A DNA stretch of 64,000 bases, taken from contig NC_079418.1 in the NCBI RefSeq assembly GCF_026213295.1, positions 3,409,887-3,473,886 on the forward strand, written 5' to 3'. The notes under the pieces were generated by a model. The model worked only from the letters and a program-made list of their open reading frames with translations, searched no databases and was not told where the DNA came from. Shown piece by piece: positions 20,690 to 32,024 of the stretch; the first letter of the stretch is position 1, and the number at the start of each line of letters is the position of its first letter. The position numbers and the translations under genes were made by a program. This DNA comes from Gadus chalcogrammus (taxonomy: Eukaryota > Chordata > Actinopteri > Gadiformes > Gadidae).

Positions 20690-21959
20690 GTTTATTTCAC
20701 TTTGCGGTCATCCAGTGTTACTGATCAGTTGAGCAAAACTTGTCTCTATTTTGTACAGTTACTAGTTTGTAGTTTGTCTACTGTTCTCAATTGTTTTCAC
20801 TTTAATTTGACAGTCCTAAGACCTCTCTACTAATACTTGGTTGAATATCGACTGATAGTTTGTTGAGAATCAACAATTTTCTCTGTTTTGCTCTGTTAAT
20901 AGTTTGCACACACTAAACTGTTTTCACTTTAATTTGACAGTCCTAAGACCTGTCTACTAATGCTTAATTGAATATCGACTGATAGTTTGTTGAGAATCAA
21001 CTGATAGTCAACTATTTTCTCTGTTTTGCTCTGTTAATAGTGTGTAGACACTAACCTGTTTTCACTTTAATTTGACAGTCCTAAGACCTCTCTACTAATG
21101 CTTAGTTGAATATTGACTGATAGTTTGTCGACATATGACAATGAACAGGTCGTCACCTACACAGGGTGCCTATTGATTGATAAAATATTCTCATCTTTAT
21201 TTTACAATGAACATATATGATCAACAGAGGGTTGAATGTTCATTCATTAGATGTGTTCCTTGTGAGTGGAGGAAAGTTGATCCATATGAAACGTAAGTTG
21301 AGAATTGGTTAATAACAGCAGTTGATAGTCAACTTACTAGAAGTTGACACTCATTATAGTTGAATATTTGTAAAGAACATGTAGTAAAAAGCACAATGTC
21401 TGTTGCAGACTGTTTTTGTAAAAATAAATGAACAAAATAAAAATATCCTATAGTTAACTAACACTTAGTTGAATGCATGTTACATATTTGTTGACAAGCT
21501 CTGTAGAGTATCAACTAACTCACTGTTGAATATCAACTAAACACCAGCTAATAGTGCAACGTGTAGTTAACTTAGTTAGTTGAATGCTTGTTTCTTATCT
21601 GTTGAAAGCTTTGTTGATTATCAACTAACCATCTACTAATAATGCAACTAATAGTTAACTGACAGTTAGTTGAATGCATGCTACGTGTACAAAACAACAT
21701 CTACTAATAGCGCAACTTATAGTTAACAGACAGTTAGTTGAATCCATGTTTCTTATCTGTTGAACAAGCTCTGTCAAATATCAACTAACCATCTACTAAT
21801 AGTGCAACTTATAGTTAACTTACAGTTAGTTGAATACATGTTGCTTATCAGTTGAGATAGTTTTGTTGAATGTCAACTCAATAAACTGTTGACATGCAAC
21901 TGCATATCTACTGATGGCTTGTTGAGTGTCAACAGTGGACTATCAAACTAAAGTGTTAC
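20690..21959 (-). repeat. Right terminal inverted repeat arm of the Merlin element
   Basis: Reverse complement of 4666-5946, starting GTTTATTTCACTTTGCGGTC and ending CTATCAAACTAAAGTGTTAC. The ~138-base internal unit of the left arm is also repeated here (CCTAAGACCT near 20815, 20942 and 21080), with a slightly different spacing. Confidence 0.85.
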
Positions 21960-22176
21960 GTCTATTAGGCTATCATCATTACCGTAACATTCCTACATTT
22001 TACAATACAAATACGATATAAAGACGTTCTCAGGTGCAAACGTAGCCCCCGCTACGCCACAGGCCCCCACTACGCCAGTTGATCCAGTAACTTTACTTCG
22101 ATTACTTAATTCAATCATTATACTTTGATAAAAGCAACTCTTTCTATTAGGCTATCATCATTACCGTAACATTCCA
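21960..22176. repeat. Tandem target repeat right of the Merlin element
   Basis: CTATTAGGCTATCATCATTA at 21962 is repeated at 22146. Between them lies a copy of the CCCCCGCTACGCCAC unit found left of the element. The repeat period is about 185 bases. Confidence 0.8.
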
Positions 22177-22713
22177 ACAGACTATAGCCAAAGTTAGCTG
22201 ACGTTACAAAGATTATTTCGGAATCATTTCACTACCGTTTTGGAACTGACTTAGCTCCAACGAAAAGCAATTTGGTTGCAATAGGCTTCGCCTCTTGTTG
22301 TCGCCGTTCTGTAGGCCAAATTACCTCCATCCAGCCCTGCTCCGACTCAAGGTCTTCCCTGCAGTTAACCGTTATTTTTTTATTTCTGTATGCATCACGT
22401 ATGACGGATGTATTTCTGCTCTAACGGAGCCGTCTTGGAAATAAAACAAACCAAACATTGTCATTGTTAGACCCGGAGACATTCGGTGCTCACTGCTCAA
22501 TTTCAAATAGAACACTAACCGTCCGCGCCAAGTGTATTTGACTACACCACCAATTGGCGCCCTAAATACTACATTCTCATTGGACGTCGATTTGCAGCCG
22601 CACACTGATTGGATGGCCGTTATAAATTTGCTATTTTCAAATTTTGGTTCTAGCCTTGGATCTTCTTTAATAGTTAGTCGTTGGAGCTAGTCAACAACAA
22701 TAATTATTAAAAT
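22177..22713. promoter_or_regulatory. Probable promoter region of the EnSpm-like gene
   Basis: No coding sequence is supported here. A TATA-like GTTATAAATTTGC at about 22618 lies about 95 bases before the ATG at 22714, and two CCAATT/ATTGG words lie near 22550. The assignment is inferred from position. Confidence 0.3.
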
Positions 22714-23325
22714 ATGCCACCAGTAAAGAAAATAAAACACAAGTCCTACTTATTGGACATCAATAACCCCAAAAAACCAAGATCAACAGAATACAGACAC
22801 ATACAGGTAATAATAACTATGAGGTATTATTTTTTTTAAAATTTATTTTAACTTAGTAAAGCTTCACCATCTTTGAAACTGTCTTGAAATTGTCTTGTTT
22901 CAGACAAAGGGAAGAGGACGTAAACCGTACAAGCAGTACATTTACAGCAGTGATGTTGGAGTCCCTAACAGAATATCAGTACAAAACCAAAGAGTAGTAA
23001 GTTCTATCGATTATGCTAATTATGTTACTTTTTTGTATTGGCATGACATTAGCTAGATTGATTTGTTAGATCATAAGGTGTGGTGATTATGTTTGCTAAG
23101 TAAATACATTTCAGCCTAGAAAAAAGTAATATTATCCAAATAAACTAGCCTGCTTTTGGACTTCGTTGGTGATAAAAACTTTGCCTACAGCCTCCAGTTC
23201 ACCATAATGATACTCCATTGCAACCACCAGCAGGAAAACGAAAGAGAGCTGACAGTCAGGTCAGAACACTGATAATGCATAAATCATTCAGCAGCCTTAT
23301 TGCTTGTTTTCTGTCTGGAAGCATT

Positions 23326-24165
23326 ACCCTGCGTTCACACCAAAAGATGCAAAAAGTTGCCGCGCAGCACGATCCCATTCAAAGTGAATGTAGAGACGCG
23401 TTGCTACTTTGCTTCCGCAGCACTTGCTGCCGAGAAAACCGGCCGCGATTTGCGGTGCGGCAAAATCTGATTTGCAGCGCAGCACGGCAGGCGCGTTCAC
23501 GTATTTTGCGGCGCGTCAAATGCTGCTCGAGTTGAAATAATTCAACTTTTCGGCAGCAAACGCGTGATGACAGCCAATCAGCGTTCAACAGCGTTGCCAC
23601 TGAGGCGTTGCCACTGAGTGACATGCCGTAACAGCCAATCAGTGTTACTCCCTTGGAGTGACCTAGAGTTCACTACCGTTTATTTAGTAACTCGAAAAAA
23701 CCCACAAATCAGCATTTTGTAGTGTAGTTGTGTTTACAGTTAAACTAAACTATGAGTATGCTAAAGGGCTAGAATAACAACCCCAAACAAAACCCAGTTG
23801 GGTGCCAGGCAGCACCAGCCTTCCAGGCTCCGAATGGTCTCATGAACCCATAAACGACGGGCATTCCGACGTCTCTCCCTCTTCCACAACAGGTAAAGAC
23901 ATGCAATGCTCGTAATGTCGGCCATGGTTGTGAATGAATTCAGAAGCACCGCGGGCAAAACTTGCCGTGCCGCGAAACTTCCCGCGCTGCAAAACTGCGG
24001 CGCAGCAAAACTTTTGCTGCGTGTCAAAACCTTTGCTGCGCCGCAATACTTTTGCTGCGCAGCAAAACTTGATTTGCTGCGCAGCAAAACTTGATTTGCT
24101 GCGCCGCAAAACTTCGGCGACAACGCGTTCGGGCAGCAAATGCATCTTTTGGTGTGAACGCAGCT
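23326..24165. mobile_element. MITE with CTGCGTTCACACCAAAAG ends
   Basis: CTGCGTTCACACCAAAAGAT at about 23331 and its reverse (ATCTTTTGGTGTGAACGCAG, ending about 24164) are the TIRs. Repeated GCTGCGCAGCAAAACTT/GCGCCGCAAAACTT words fill the right half. It lies in an intron of the EnSpm-like gene. No transposase remnant or clear TSD was found. Confidence 0.75.
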
Positions 24166-24904
24166 TTAGAGTTCCAGAGAGCGTTCTGTCTGGAATAGTT
24201 GAAGTAGCTAATTGACTGACTACCCTAACAGACTGACTGAGTGACCATCTACATTTGGGTGGTTTCCTGTAGGCGGCAGTAGTCTGGGCTAGTCTATATG
24301 AGTTAAAGCAGCAAACTACCCAAAGTAGTCACCCAATTCTTCTTTGTGGGTGTCCAGTATGTGGAAGTAGTATACACAGCAGTCCAGCATTAACACATTC
24401 ATTTGTGACAGAACAGTCAGTCCTCTTAATGGAGCAATGGGACACTTTTTCACATTGCTAAACAGTATGGTAAACAGTCTGTTACAGTATAGTAGAACAA
24501 AGTTGTATCTAGTAGTAGTAGCCTATAATGGTGAGAGTGGGCAGAATTAAAAAAAAAACAGGTCAGGTCACACAGTTGTTAGTTTCTTGTTATTACACGG
24601 GTCTTTTCAACGTTCCGTACACTTGCATGGGCACTTCACAACTTCCGGCGGTCAATTATTTTTGGATAACGGACCGTAGCCAACGAATAATGACCGCTGT
24701 CAAGGTAAACAAAATGACTTTTTGCCTTTGGTATCACTCCACACGTAGTCCGGTAACTTGTCAATGTAATAAGCGGGATATGTATCAACCCAAGCGTCGT
24801 CGGTTGCTAAGCGACAACGTCAACGTCTTGGGCGGACTATTTCTCTGCTGATCAACACTATGAATGCTGGTAACAAATACATTGTAAATAAATTGTTTTG
24901 TTTT

Positions 24905-25072
24905 GGGAAGTAGCCGTGTAATAAGCGGGATAATGTATAGAACTTCGCCAGTCATTATCGAAAAATAAGCCCCTTCATGGCGAAGCAAGATGCCTCCGCT
25001 GCGCGTCTGTGTCCTGTTCGCCCTGTCAGGGCTTATTTTCTCGATAATGACTGGCGTTCTATGTTGGTAACT
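24905..25072. repeat. Foldback element with the same loop core as 12940-13107
   Basis: GCCAGTCATTATCGAAAAAT and ATTTTCTCGATAATGACTGG are the inner part of the arms, with AGAACTTC/GTTCTATG outside and AAGCCCCTTC…GGGCTTATT near the loop. The loop contains CCTCCGCTGCGCGTC, identical to the loop core of the hairpin near 13 kb although the arms differ. Confidence 0.8.
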
Positions 25073-25392
25073 AACTGGCAACACACATTGTACAAATTTC
25101 AGGATGGGACAGCTGGAGCAAGTGGTGAAGCTGTAGGAGGACACCAGGCCGGGCTGGGACAGGGGGCAGAGAGACCAAGCCCAAATCCATCACCCTGGGT
25201 ACCCTACCTGATTACATGGAACAATTCCATTCATAGTACAGGTTTTATGTTCAGTGGCTAACTTGCTACACACTTTATACCAACTTCAGAATGTGTCAGC
25301 TGCTGGAGATGCTGCCGTGGGTATAGGAGGACACCAAACCACGCAGGGACAGGGGGCAGAGAGACCAAGCCCAAATCCATCACAGGTGAGAT

Positions 25393-26577
25393 TACAATAA
25401 CAGTTACGATTTTTGAGATTACCAGAAGCCTTCTCTTAAAGGTTTGCTAATAACCCTTGGCTTGATGCACGCATTGTCTTAAAATCTCTACATTGTAAAG
25501 ACCACTTTTTCACTGACTGTTTAATTTTTTTCTGTCAGAGGGGTGTGTGCTTCTCTTACTAGGCTACAAAAAGAATCAACGGGCAAATAACGGATACAAT
25601 TGTTTTTCAAAACAGGAAGCTGTATATTTACAGTCTCAAGTTCTCATTAATAAGAATCTAGCTAATGAAATTTGCAACACTTTTGTTCTCTTTTCTCTTT
25701 TAATCGATGTGAATATGACGCCTTAAATTTTTTTGTTTTGGCCAAAAAATACAGTTTGGTCGAGAACATATTGGACTACTAGCCAATCCCACCAATTCAA
25801 ACTTGATAGTTTGGACCATAACTATGTGACTGATTCACATTGGCATGGCATTGTCATCCACTATTATAACACCATCACTATCATTATGCATGGTGATGTG
25901 AGTGTTACTTTTGGGAGCTGCTTTATTGCCTGGTACTGGTGACCTTGCCATTATGAAGAAAAATCAATGAATTCTAGGATTTACTTCAAAATTCTATGGA
26001 GATATTAAAGGACCTGCCTCCGTAACGTAAAGCAATGACTAGTGGCAAAATGAAAAGACATGTACGATTTTAAATGGTCTGATGTTAGGACCTAAACAAC
26101 TGTTTGGGAGGACCCAAAGTGAACTATTCACACAAGTCATCTAAAATAAAGCAATCTAAAAACCTAACATATCAGTAAATTGAGGGAGTTGAATGATAAA
26201 CTAACCTAAACCACATGTGAGAGACTTAATACTCAACTCTAGGAAAAGTCTGGAAAAGGTTTAGTTTAAGTCTTAGGTGCCAGCAGACGGCACCTATGGG
26301 GCACCAAAGGGCACACATTAATGAACACAAGGATTTTTCAATTTCTTTTTTAATCATTGTATTTAGTAAATATCCAACAATATTCTAACTATTTGTAATT
26401 TCCTTTCATTAAATTTAGTCCAGCTAGGAGCATCATTACTGTTAGTGTGGTTGATGTAGGATGTTTTTACATAAAACAATGACAATAAATAAATCTTATG
26501 TATCACCAACTTGAATATGCACTATTGAGAATGTTTTGTACACTATATGAATCTTAATCTAGATCTCCCATTCTTTT
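25393..26577. other. Intron-like AT-rich stretch of the EnSpm-like gene
   Basis: No exon or repeat terminus was recognised between the duplicated exons and the core exon. Confidence 0.4.
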
Positions 26578-26697
26578 TAGGAGGAAGATTATGGAGATTG
26601 CCTTTTGTACCCTGGAGCACCTATCACCAAAGGTCAAAGTCTAGTCCTGCTGATGTCGTATGTCCTGAGGCATAACCTGACCGGGATTGCTTTAGAC

Positions 26698-27661
26698 CAG
26701 TGGTTTTCAAACTGTGGGGCGCGCCCCCCCTGGGGGGCGCCAGAGTTCTTCAGGGGGGGCGCAACGTGAGAAAAAAATAAACCCGAAAAAAACCCTGAAA
26801 GACGATGATTCAAATCATCAGTCGTACTTCAACTGTAGAAGTAACATAACTAAATAAATTTTCAACCGTTTATCTTCGTGCAAACCATTTAACAAATCTA
26901 CACACTTGTATCTTCAATAATATCTAAACAGAATTTCGATATCATTTAAAATGTCTTCAGAATCAGTTTTAGTTTCATACCGCTTCGTTTTCAGCTGTTT
27001 TCATTGAAGACGTCAGCCCATTCTGATACACCTACTTCTAGACATCGTAACTCATTCCTTTTTCAACCGTTTACCATCGTTCAAACCATTAAACAAATCT
27101 ACACACTTGTAACTTCAATCCTATCTAAACTGAATTTTGATATCATTTATACTTTTTTCAGAATCACAGTTTTAGTTTCAAACCGGCGTCGTTTTCAGTT
27201 GCTTATAATAATTTAGGTCACCATAGCAACGCCGGTAAACAAACCCCGCCGAATAGTCGAATCTCTGGACTGAAAAGGCAGATCTGATTCGACTCAGAAA
27301 ATTGAGAGTCGGGGACCCTGAATGAATCTGTAAACTGGCAGTTTACACAGATTAAGATGTTCAAATGTATATAAAAAAGGTTAAGCTAAAACATGCTTAG
27401 ATAAAGTTGTTAAATTGTGTTGTTTAAAAACGCAAAAATATGTTGTAATGTTTCAGAAATATGTTTAAAAAATTGTTTCAAATGTTTCAAAAATATGTTC
27501 CAAATGTTTTAAAATTATGATCGGAGATGTTTGAAATGTGTAAAATAATTAAAATATCTTTCAAAACACAGGTATTTAGAAAAAGAAATTGGGGGGGGGG
27601 GGCTCAGCTGAATTTTTTTCTCTGAAGGGGGGCTCACTCTCTCACACTTTGAAAACCCCTG
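26698..27661. mobile_element. hAT (Charlie-like) MITE in an exon, 8-bp TSD CTTTAGAC
   Basis: It starts CAGTGGTTTTCAAACTGTGG and ends CACTTTGAAAACCCCTG. CTTTAGAC is present at 26690-26697 and 27662-27669. Precise removal rejoins the EnSpm-like exon as GIALD-HLLQIF. The right end carries a G-run (27589-27602). Internal GCGCC-rich and imperfectly duplicated segments (TTTCAACCGTTTATC / TTTCAACCGTTTACC) are seen. No coding remnant was found. Confidence 0.93.
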
Positions 27662-29010
27662 CTTTAGACCATCTTCTGCAGATATTCAATGAACATTTTC
27701 CAGGACAGATGCCAGCAACCTCGTATCTTCCATAAATCATATGGTCAATATGGAGAGTATGAGCCCCATTTTTACTGCCATCACTGTTCTAACTACATTG
27801 AAACAAAGGAATGTGGTTTGGCACTGTCCTCTGTGTCAATCAGCATTTGATGGAAACATTAACCTAAAAACGGGTTCATATTTTCTGGTTGTCATTTTAT
27901 CCTCGCAGATAAAAGAGATTCTAGAAAATCCGAACATCCATATCTCACGACATACATCAACTCCAGGTTTTATCTGTGATATACAGTGTGGAGTTGAGTA
28001 TAGGAAGCTCAAAGACAGTGGTGAAATTGGGTTAGGTCAGTCTCCTCTGGAACTGTGATGGGATCCCTGTATTTAAAAGCTCGAAGTGTAAAATATATTC
28101 CAACATCCAGACTCTCCTTACTTTGGACAAATTGGACAAATTTCAAATGATCCAAGGCTTTGTTCCTGAATACCAGCACAGTGTATGTCTCAGGGTAACT
28201 AGACAGCTGGCTACTCTGTGGCTGGATTCTACTAACCATGCAAATGTGTGGTACATAGGCACCAAAACTGAGTTGATCGACAAAGAACTTAAGGCAATCT
28301 TGCCACCGACCGAGATAACAAGAGTACCACGATCCATCAAAGAAAGGAAGTTCTGGAAGGCTTCTGAGTGGAGGTCGAGGTTGAAGTATTTCAATGGAAC
28401 CACTCATGTCCCTGTTCAAATAATGAAAAGGTACTTTAGGGGGAGGAGTCTCGCACAAAAAGGAGTTAGGGTAATGAAAAATGCTGATGATAATGTAACA
28501 TTTATTTTCTTTGAACTACAGGGCAGCAAGTGTTCAACTGAGAAATCAGTTCAAATCAGTGCCAATGTCAGAGTTTTTGGAAAATCAGTACAGACGGGTG
28601 TTTCGGTGTTACACATGCTTGCAATAGATGAACTACTTGGTGTCAGGGTAAGACAAGCTTGCTACTAACACCGTTTCATTGTGAATGGAATACTGTATCA
28701 CTCTGACACCAACAACCGCCTACAGAAAAGAAACAACTCAGTTGTAGAGTTGCAGAATGGGTCACTTGTCAGAATTCTGAGCTTGGTAGTTTCTGGTGCA
28801 ATACACTGTGTTTTGGTCAAGGAGCTTCTGAAGTCCGGAAGGAAGCTGTGCAGAGACACAACACTTAATATTGCATCAAGCTTTATTTTTGAAGTGTCTA
28901 AGTCCAACAACATGTATGCCATTCATCCAGAGTCATTGACAGGCAAATGTGTCATGATTAAGTCAAGGGAGAAGGTATGTGTTATTCCTCTTCCAAACAA
29001 CATTGAATGA

Positions 29011-29298
29011 GACTGATTTGACTGGGCATCAAGGAAGGTCTCAAACTTTCCAGAAAACTTTGATTTGTTATTAAAAGGGTTGAAGATTGGCTGTGATAAA
29101 AATGTGGTACGAGATAATACTTGTATTGTAAAATAGAGATTTGATTGACGTGTAAAGTACACAGTACCTGTTATTAAAGAATGGGATGTACAAACTTGTT
29201 TTAGAAACTGTTCTGAACCTGACATACTGTACATAAAGTGATATCCTTCTGTCAAGCAAGTCTTTGTGCATTAATGCATGATGGTAACAGTCTATATA
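29011..29298. other. 3' flank of the EnSpm-like gene
   Basis: No gene or repeat was recognised. It ends at the TATA target of the next element. Confidence 0.35.
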
Positions 29299-29339
29299 CT
29301 TCCCAGTGGGGTAAATAAAGTACACTTATTATACGTATA

Positions 29340-30724
29340 CTAAGACACTACTACTAAGTAATTAAGATTAAGTACATGTATTTGAAGTGAACTAAAGTAC
29401 AACTAAAAACTGAAGTAGAGTACCTTTCATGTAAGTTTACTTCAATACACTTTCAGCTAAATTAATTGTATAGGTACACTAACGTACCACTATAAGTATT
29501 TTCAATTTAGAATATTTTTTCACTGAAATACAGCTTAAAATGAACTTACATTAAAGTGAACTTTATGTCGGTATACTTAAATACACTTCGAATGAAGTGA
29601 CATTGAAGTACACTTTAATAAAGCATTTTAATAGTGTATTTCAAAATAACTTTAAAATAAGTGTACTTTTTATAAGTACGCTAAATGACCATTATAAGTA
29701 TTTGCAAATTACTATACTTTTTCTAAGTACACTTACGTAGAATTTACAACACACTTACAATAAAGTGAACTTTATCTAAGTATGCTTAAATACACTTCTA
29801 ACGAAGTGAAACTAAAGTACACTTTAAAAAAGTATTTTAATAGTGTGTTCAAAATAAACATATATATACTATACTATACTACTATCAATTTAACTTTTAA
29901 GTATATTTCAAACACACTGCTGATATAATGCAATTGTACTGCAAGTGTGTTTCAAATGTTAGAAATCATACTTTTCACTGGTGTCAAAAGTTGTGCCATT
30001 TTAGCATACTATTTACACTTGGAGTATACTGGAGTATGTCTAGTATATCACAGTGACGTCAGTTTCGCGTCCTGTCTTTATATCTACCCCCTCCTCTGCA
30101 CCCACCCCAAACCAATCGGAATAAGTGTATACATGTCGATTATAGCGGACTACACCACCTCTTCTATTCCGCATGGAATTCTATTCCGATCAGAGAATTG
30201 TATTCCGATTGAGGCGTATAGGCCTATATTATAATTTTTTATTCAGATTGAGCTGTTCTTCCACTTCTAATCGTATCAGAAGTGTCCATGTAAACGAGGC
30301 TATTGGGGGAACATAAATATTTAGTTCTTATGTGTTCAATCAAAAAGTAGCCATTTCAGTTTTATTTATCTGTAATTTTTTGATTAATTCAACACTTTGG
30401 TTGTGATGTATGAAATGACCCATTCCATCAACTTACAAGTGGAATTTATGGAAATATACTTAAATAAACTTCTAATGAAGTGAAATTAAAGTATACTAAA
30501 AATAAAGCATTTAAATAGTGTATTACTAAGTGTGCTTTTCAGAAGCACACTGAATGACAACTATAAGTTTTTGCAATTTAGTATACTTTTTCTAAGTACA
30601 CTGAAATACAGCTTAAAATTAACTTGCATTAAAGTGAACTGTAAGGAAGTATACTTAAATACACTACTAATAAAGGGAAATTTAAGTATACTTTAATAAA
30701 GCATTTTAATAGTGTATTACATAG
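29340..30724. repeat. ~208-bp tandem repeat array, left block
   Basis: Diverged units contain CTGAAATACAGCTTAAAATG, AAAGTGAACTTTA, AATAAAGCATTTTAATAGTG and TTTTCAGAAGTACACTAAAT-type words in the same order as the right block (37510-38290), which is in the same orientation. The words AAGTACACTT and AAGTATACTT are themselves palindromic, giving many small hairpins. Confidence 0.8.
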
Positions 30725-31154
30725 TTCAAAGTTCAAAGTACTTTATTTGTCATTGCCATAAAGACAACGAGACAGTAGAGGCAAACCAGACTTACACAGC
30801 TAAATAATAATAAATAACAATTAATAAATAGATTCATAAATATCATACATAAAATAATAATAAAAATAATAAAAGCAATATATCTCCATATTAAGGTGCA
30901 TCAAGTCTTAGGCTGGGTTGCACCAACATGGATTAACTCTTAAACTGGATTAATTCAAGGTTTAACTGTTAACCGTGTTGCACCAAACTCTAACCTGGTT
31001 TAAACATAGTTTAATATTAATCCTGGTTATATTTAACCCTTTGGTAATCTCAGTTTAAACTCAATTTAAACTGAGATTAAATTTAAATCCGTTGCACCAG
31101 CAATTTCAAACCTAGTTTAATCCTGGTTTAACAGTTATATTTAAACCACCTCTG

Positions 31155-31983
31155 CAGTGGTGGCGCCAGAGATTTTTTTCTGGTGGTGCTATGGGGGTGC
31201 TCGGCGTTTTACTGAGGGTGCTATGAAATTAGGGTGGTAGCATATGAGTCTCATTTTTCTCTACTACAACACCTCCCCACCATATCGTCACATATGTTTA
31301 CACGTTTGCTCTCTAACGGGTCTTTGGGGTACATAAAAAGCGCCATTCAAATCGATCGTATTATTATTGCCATTAGGCTACTTCTGACGGACGCGCACAA
31401 AGCCGCGTTCATCTCCGACGGTCAAAATGGATTCAGCATGTTATAGATAACGTAATCCCAAATACTTCACTTACTTCAGTGTGTGGATTAAAGTTTGCGC
31501 CAGATGACTACCAGATCACCACTACCATGAGCGACAAATTAAACTAAACATACCAAGTTCAATACACTAAAGACGGCAGATTAGAATGTCAGATAGAATT
31601 AACTTAAAAAGGGAAAAAGTCAGAAATGCTTTCAAAAAGAGTATATTATTTTAGGTTTTAGGCGATTTTGTGAACGCTTGACTTAAAATTGACCGATCGC
31701 CAGGATTACTGTTACTAGCCTACTACTCATTGAACAATCACGTTCACGCACGCAACGTGTCTGTGTCGTGCTACGACACAGACACAATCTGTTTATTTCA
31801 ATCTGTTATTTTCTTGTATGATTAAAATATTATTATCACACAATACATTTTATTAAGAACTCAGAATGAAATTAAATAACAATAATAAATAAACCATTAT
31901 TTTCTTGGGGGTGCTATGGGGGTGCTATGGCCAATCTAGGGGGTGCTAGAGCACCCCCTAGCCCCCCCCTGGCGCCGCCACTG
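31155..31983. mobile_element. hAT-type MITE inside the Harbinger, 8-bp TSD CACCTCTG
   Basis: It starts CAGTGGTGGCGCCAGAG and ends CTGGCGCCGCCACTG. CACCTCTG is at 31147-31154 and 31984-31991. Subterminal GGGGGTGCTATGG/GGGTGCTAGAGCACCCCC repeats mark both ends. No protein remnant was found. Confidence 0.92.
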
Positions 31984-32024
31984 CACCTCTGGAGGAGGTT
32001 TATGTTAGGTTTATCGCTGTTTTC

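Larger units (their letters stand above)
4666..21959 (+). mobile_element. Very large Merlin-type DNA transposon (17.3 kb) with 1.27-kb TIRs
   Basis: The left end GGTAACACTTTAGTTTGATA and the right end (reverse complement CGTAACACTTTAGTTTGATA) open inverted repeats that match for about 1.27 kb on each side. The arms end at the shared segment GGATGACCACAAAGTGAAAT near 5946 and its reverse at about 20690. A Merlin/ISXO2-type transposase gene (+) lies next to the right arm, and a CCDC106-like gene (-) lies in the middle. Nested insertions account for at least 6.5 kb: the TTAA element with a hAT inside, a solo LTR, hAT MITEs and foldbacks. Merlin elements usually make 8-9-bp TSDs. None is evident here because the target is itself a tandem repeat and only a TC overlap is seen. 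Confidence 0.82.
22714..29010 (+). pseudogene. EnSpm/CACTA-like (Transposase_21-related) transposase gene, decayed
   Basis: Exon 1 begins at 22714 (MPPVKKIKHKSYLLDINNPK) with a GT donor after 22806. Exon 2 (22903-22997) reads TKGRGRKPYKQYIYSSDVGV. Exon 3 near 23195-23258 ends GKRKRADSQ. Two similar exons follow (about 25103-25200 and 25289-25380), both with GHQ…GQGAERPSPNPS. A core exon at 26580 reads EEDYGDCLLYPGAPITKGQS and is continued after a hAT insertion at 27670 (HLLQIFNEHFPGQMPATSYL, then a stop). Later pieces are a zinc-ribbon-like WHCPLCQSAF (27820), VPEYQHSVCLRVTRQLATLW (28158), SIKERKFWKASEWRSRLKYF and a C-terminal part to 29010. This order matches multi-exon animal transposases with a PxYxHxVxxGVxxQL core. 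The central catalytic stretch between WNCDGIPVFKSS and FVPEYQ is deleted and stops interrupt it. The exact superfamily is uncertain. Confidence 0.5.

Noticed and set aside
4666..21959. Maverick/Polinton element, suggested by the 17-kb size and long TIRs
   Set aside because: No DNA polymerase B, integrase, protease or capsid-type genes were found; the transposase is clearly Merlin/ISXO2 type and nested insertions account for much of the length.
29335..30724. CRISPR-like regularly repeated array
   Set aside because: Repeats are ~208 bases, diverged and contiguous, without short identical repeats and unique spacers; the genome is eukaryotic.
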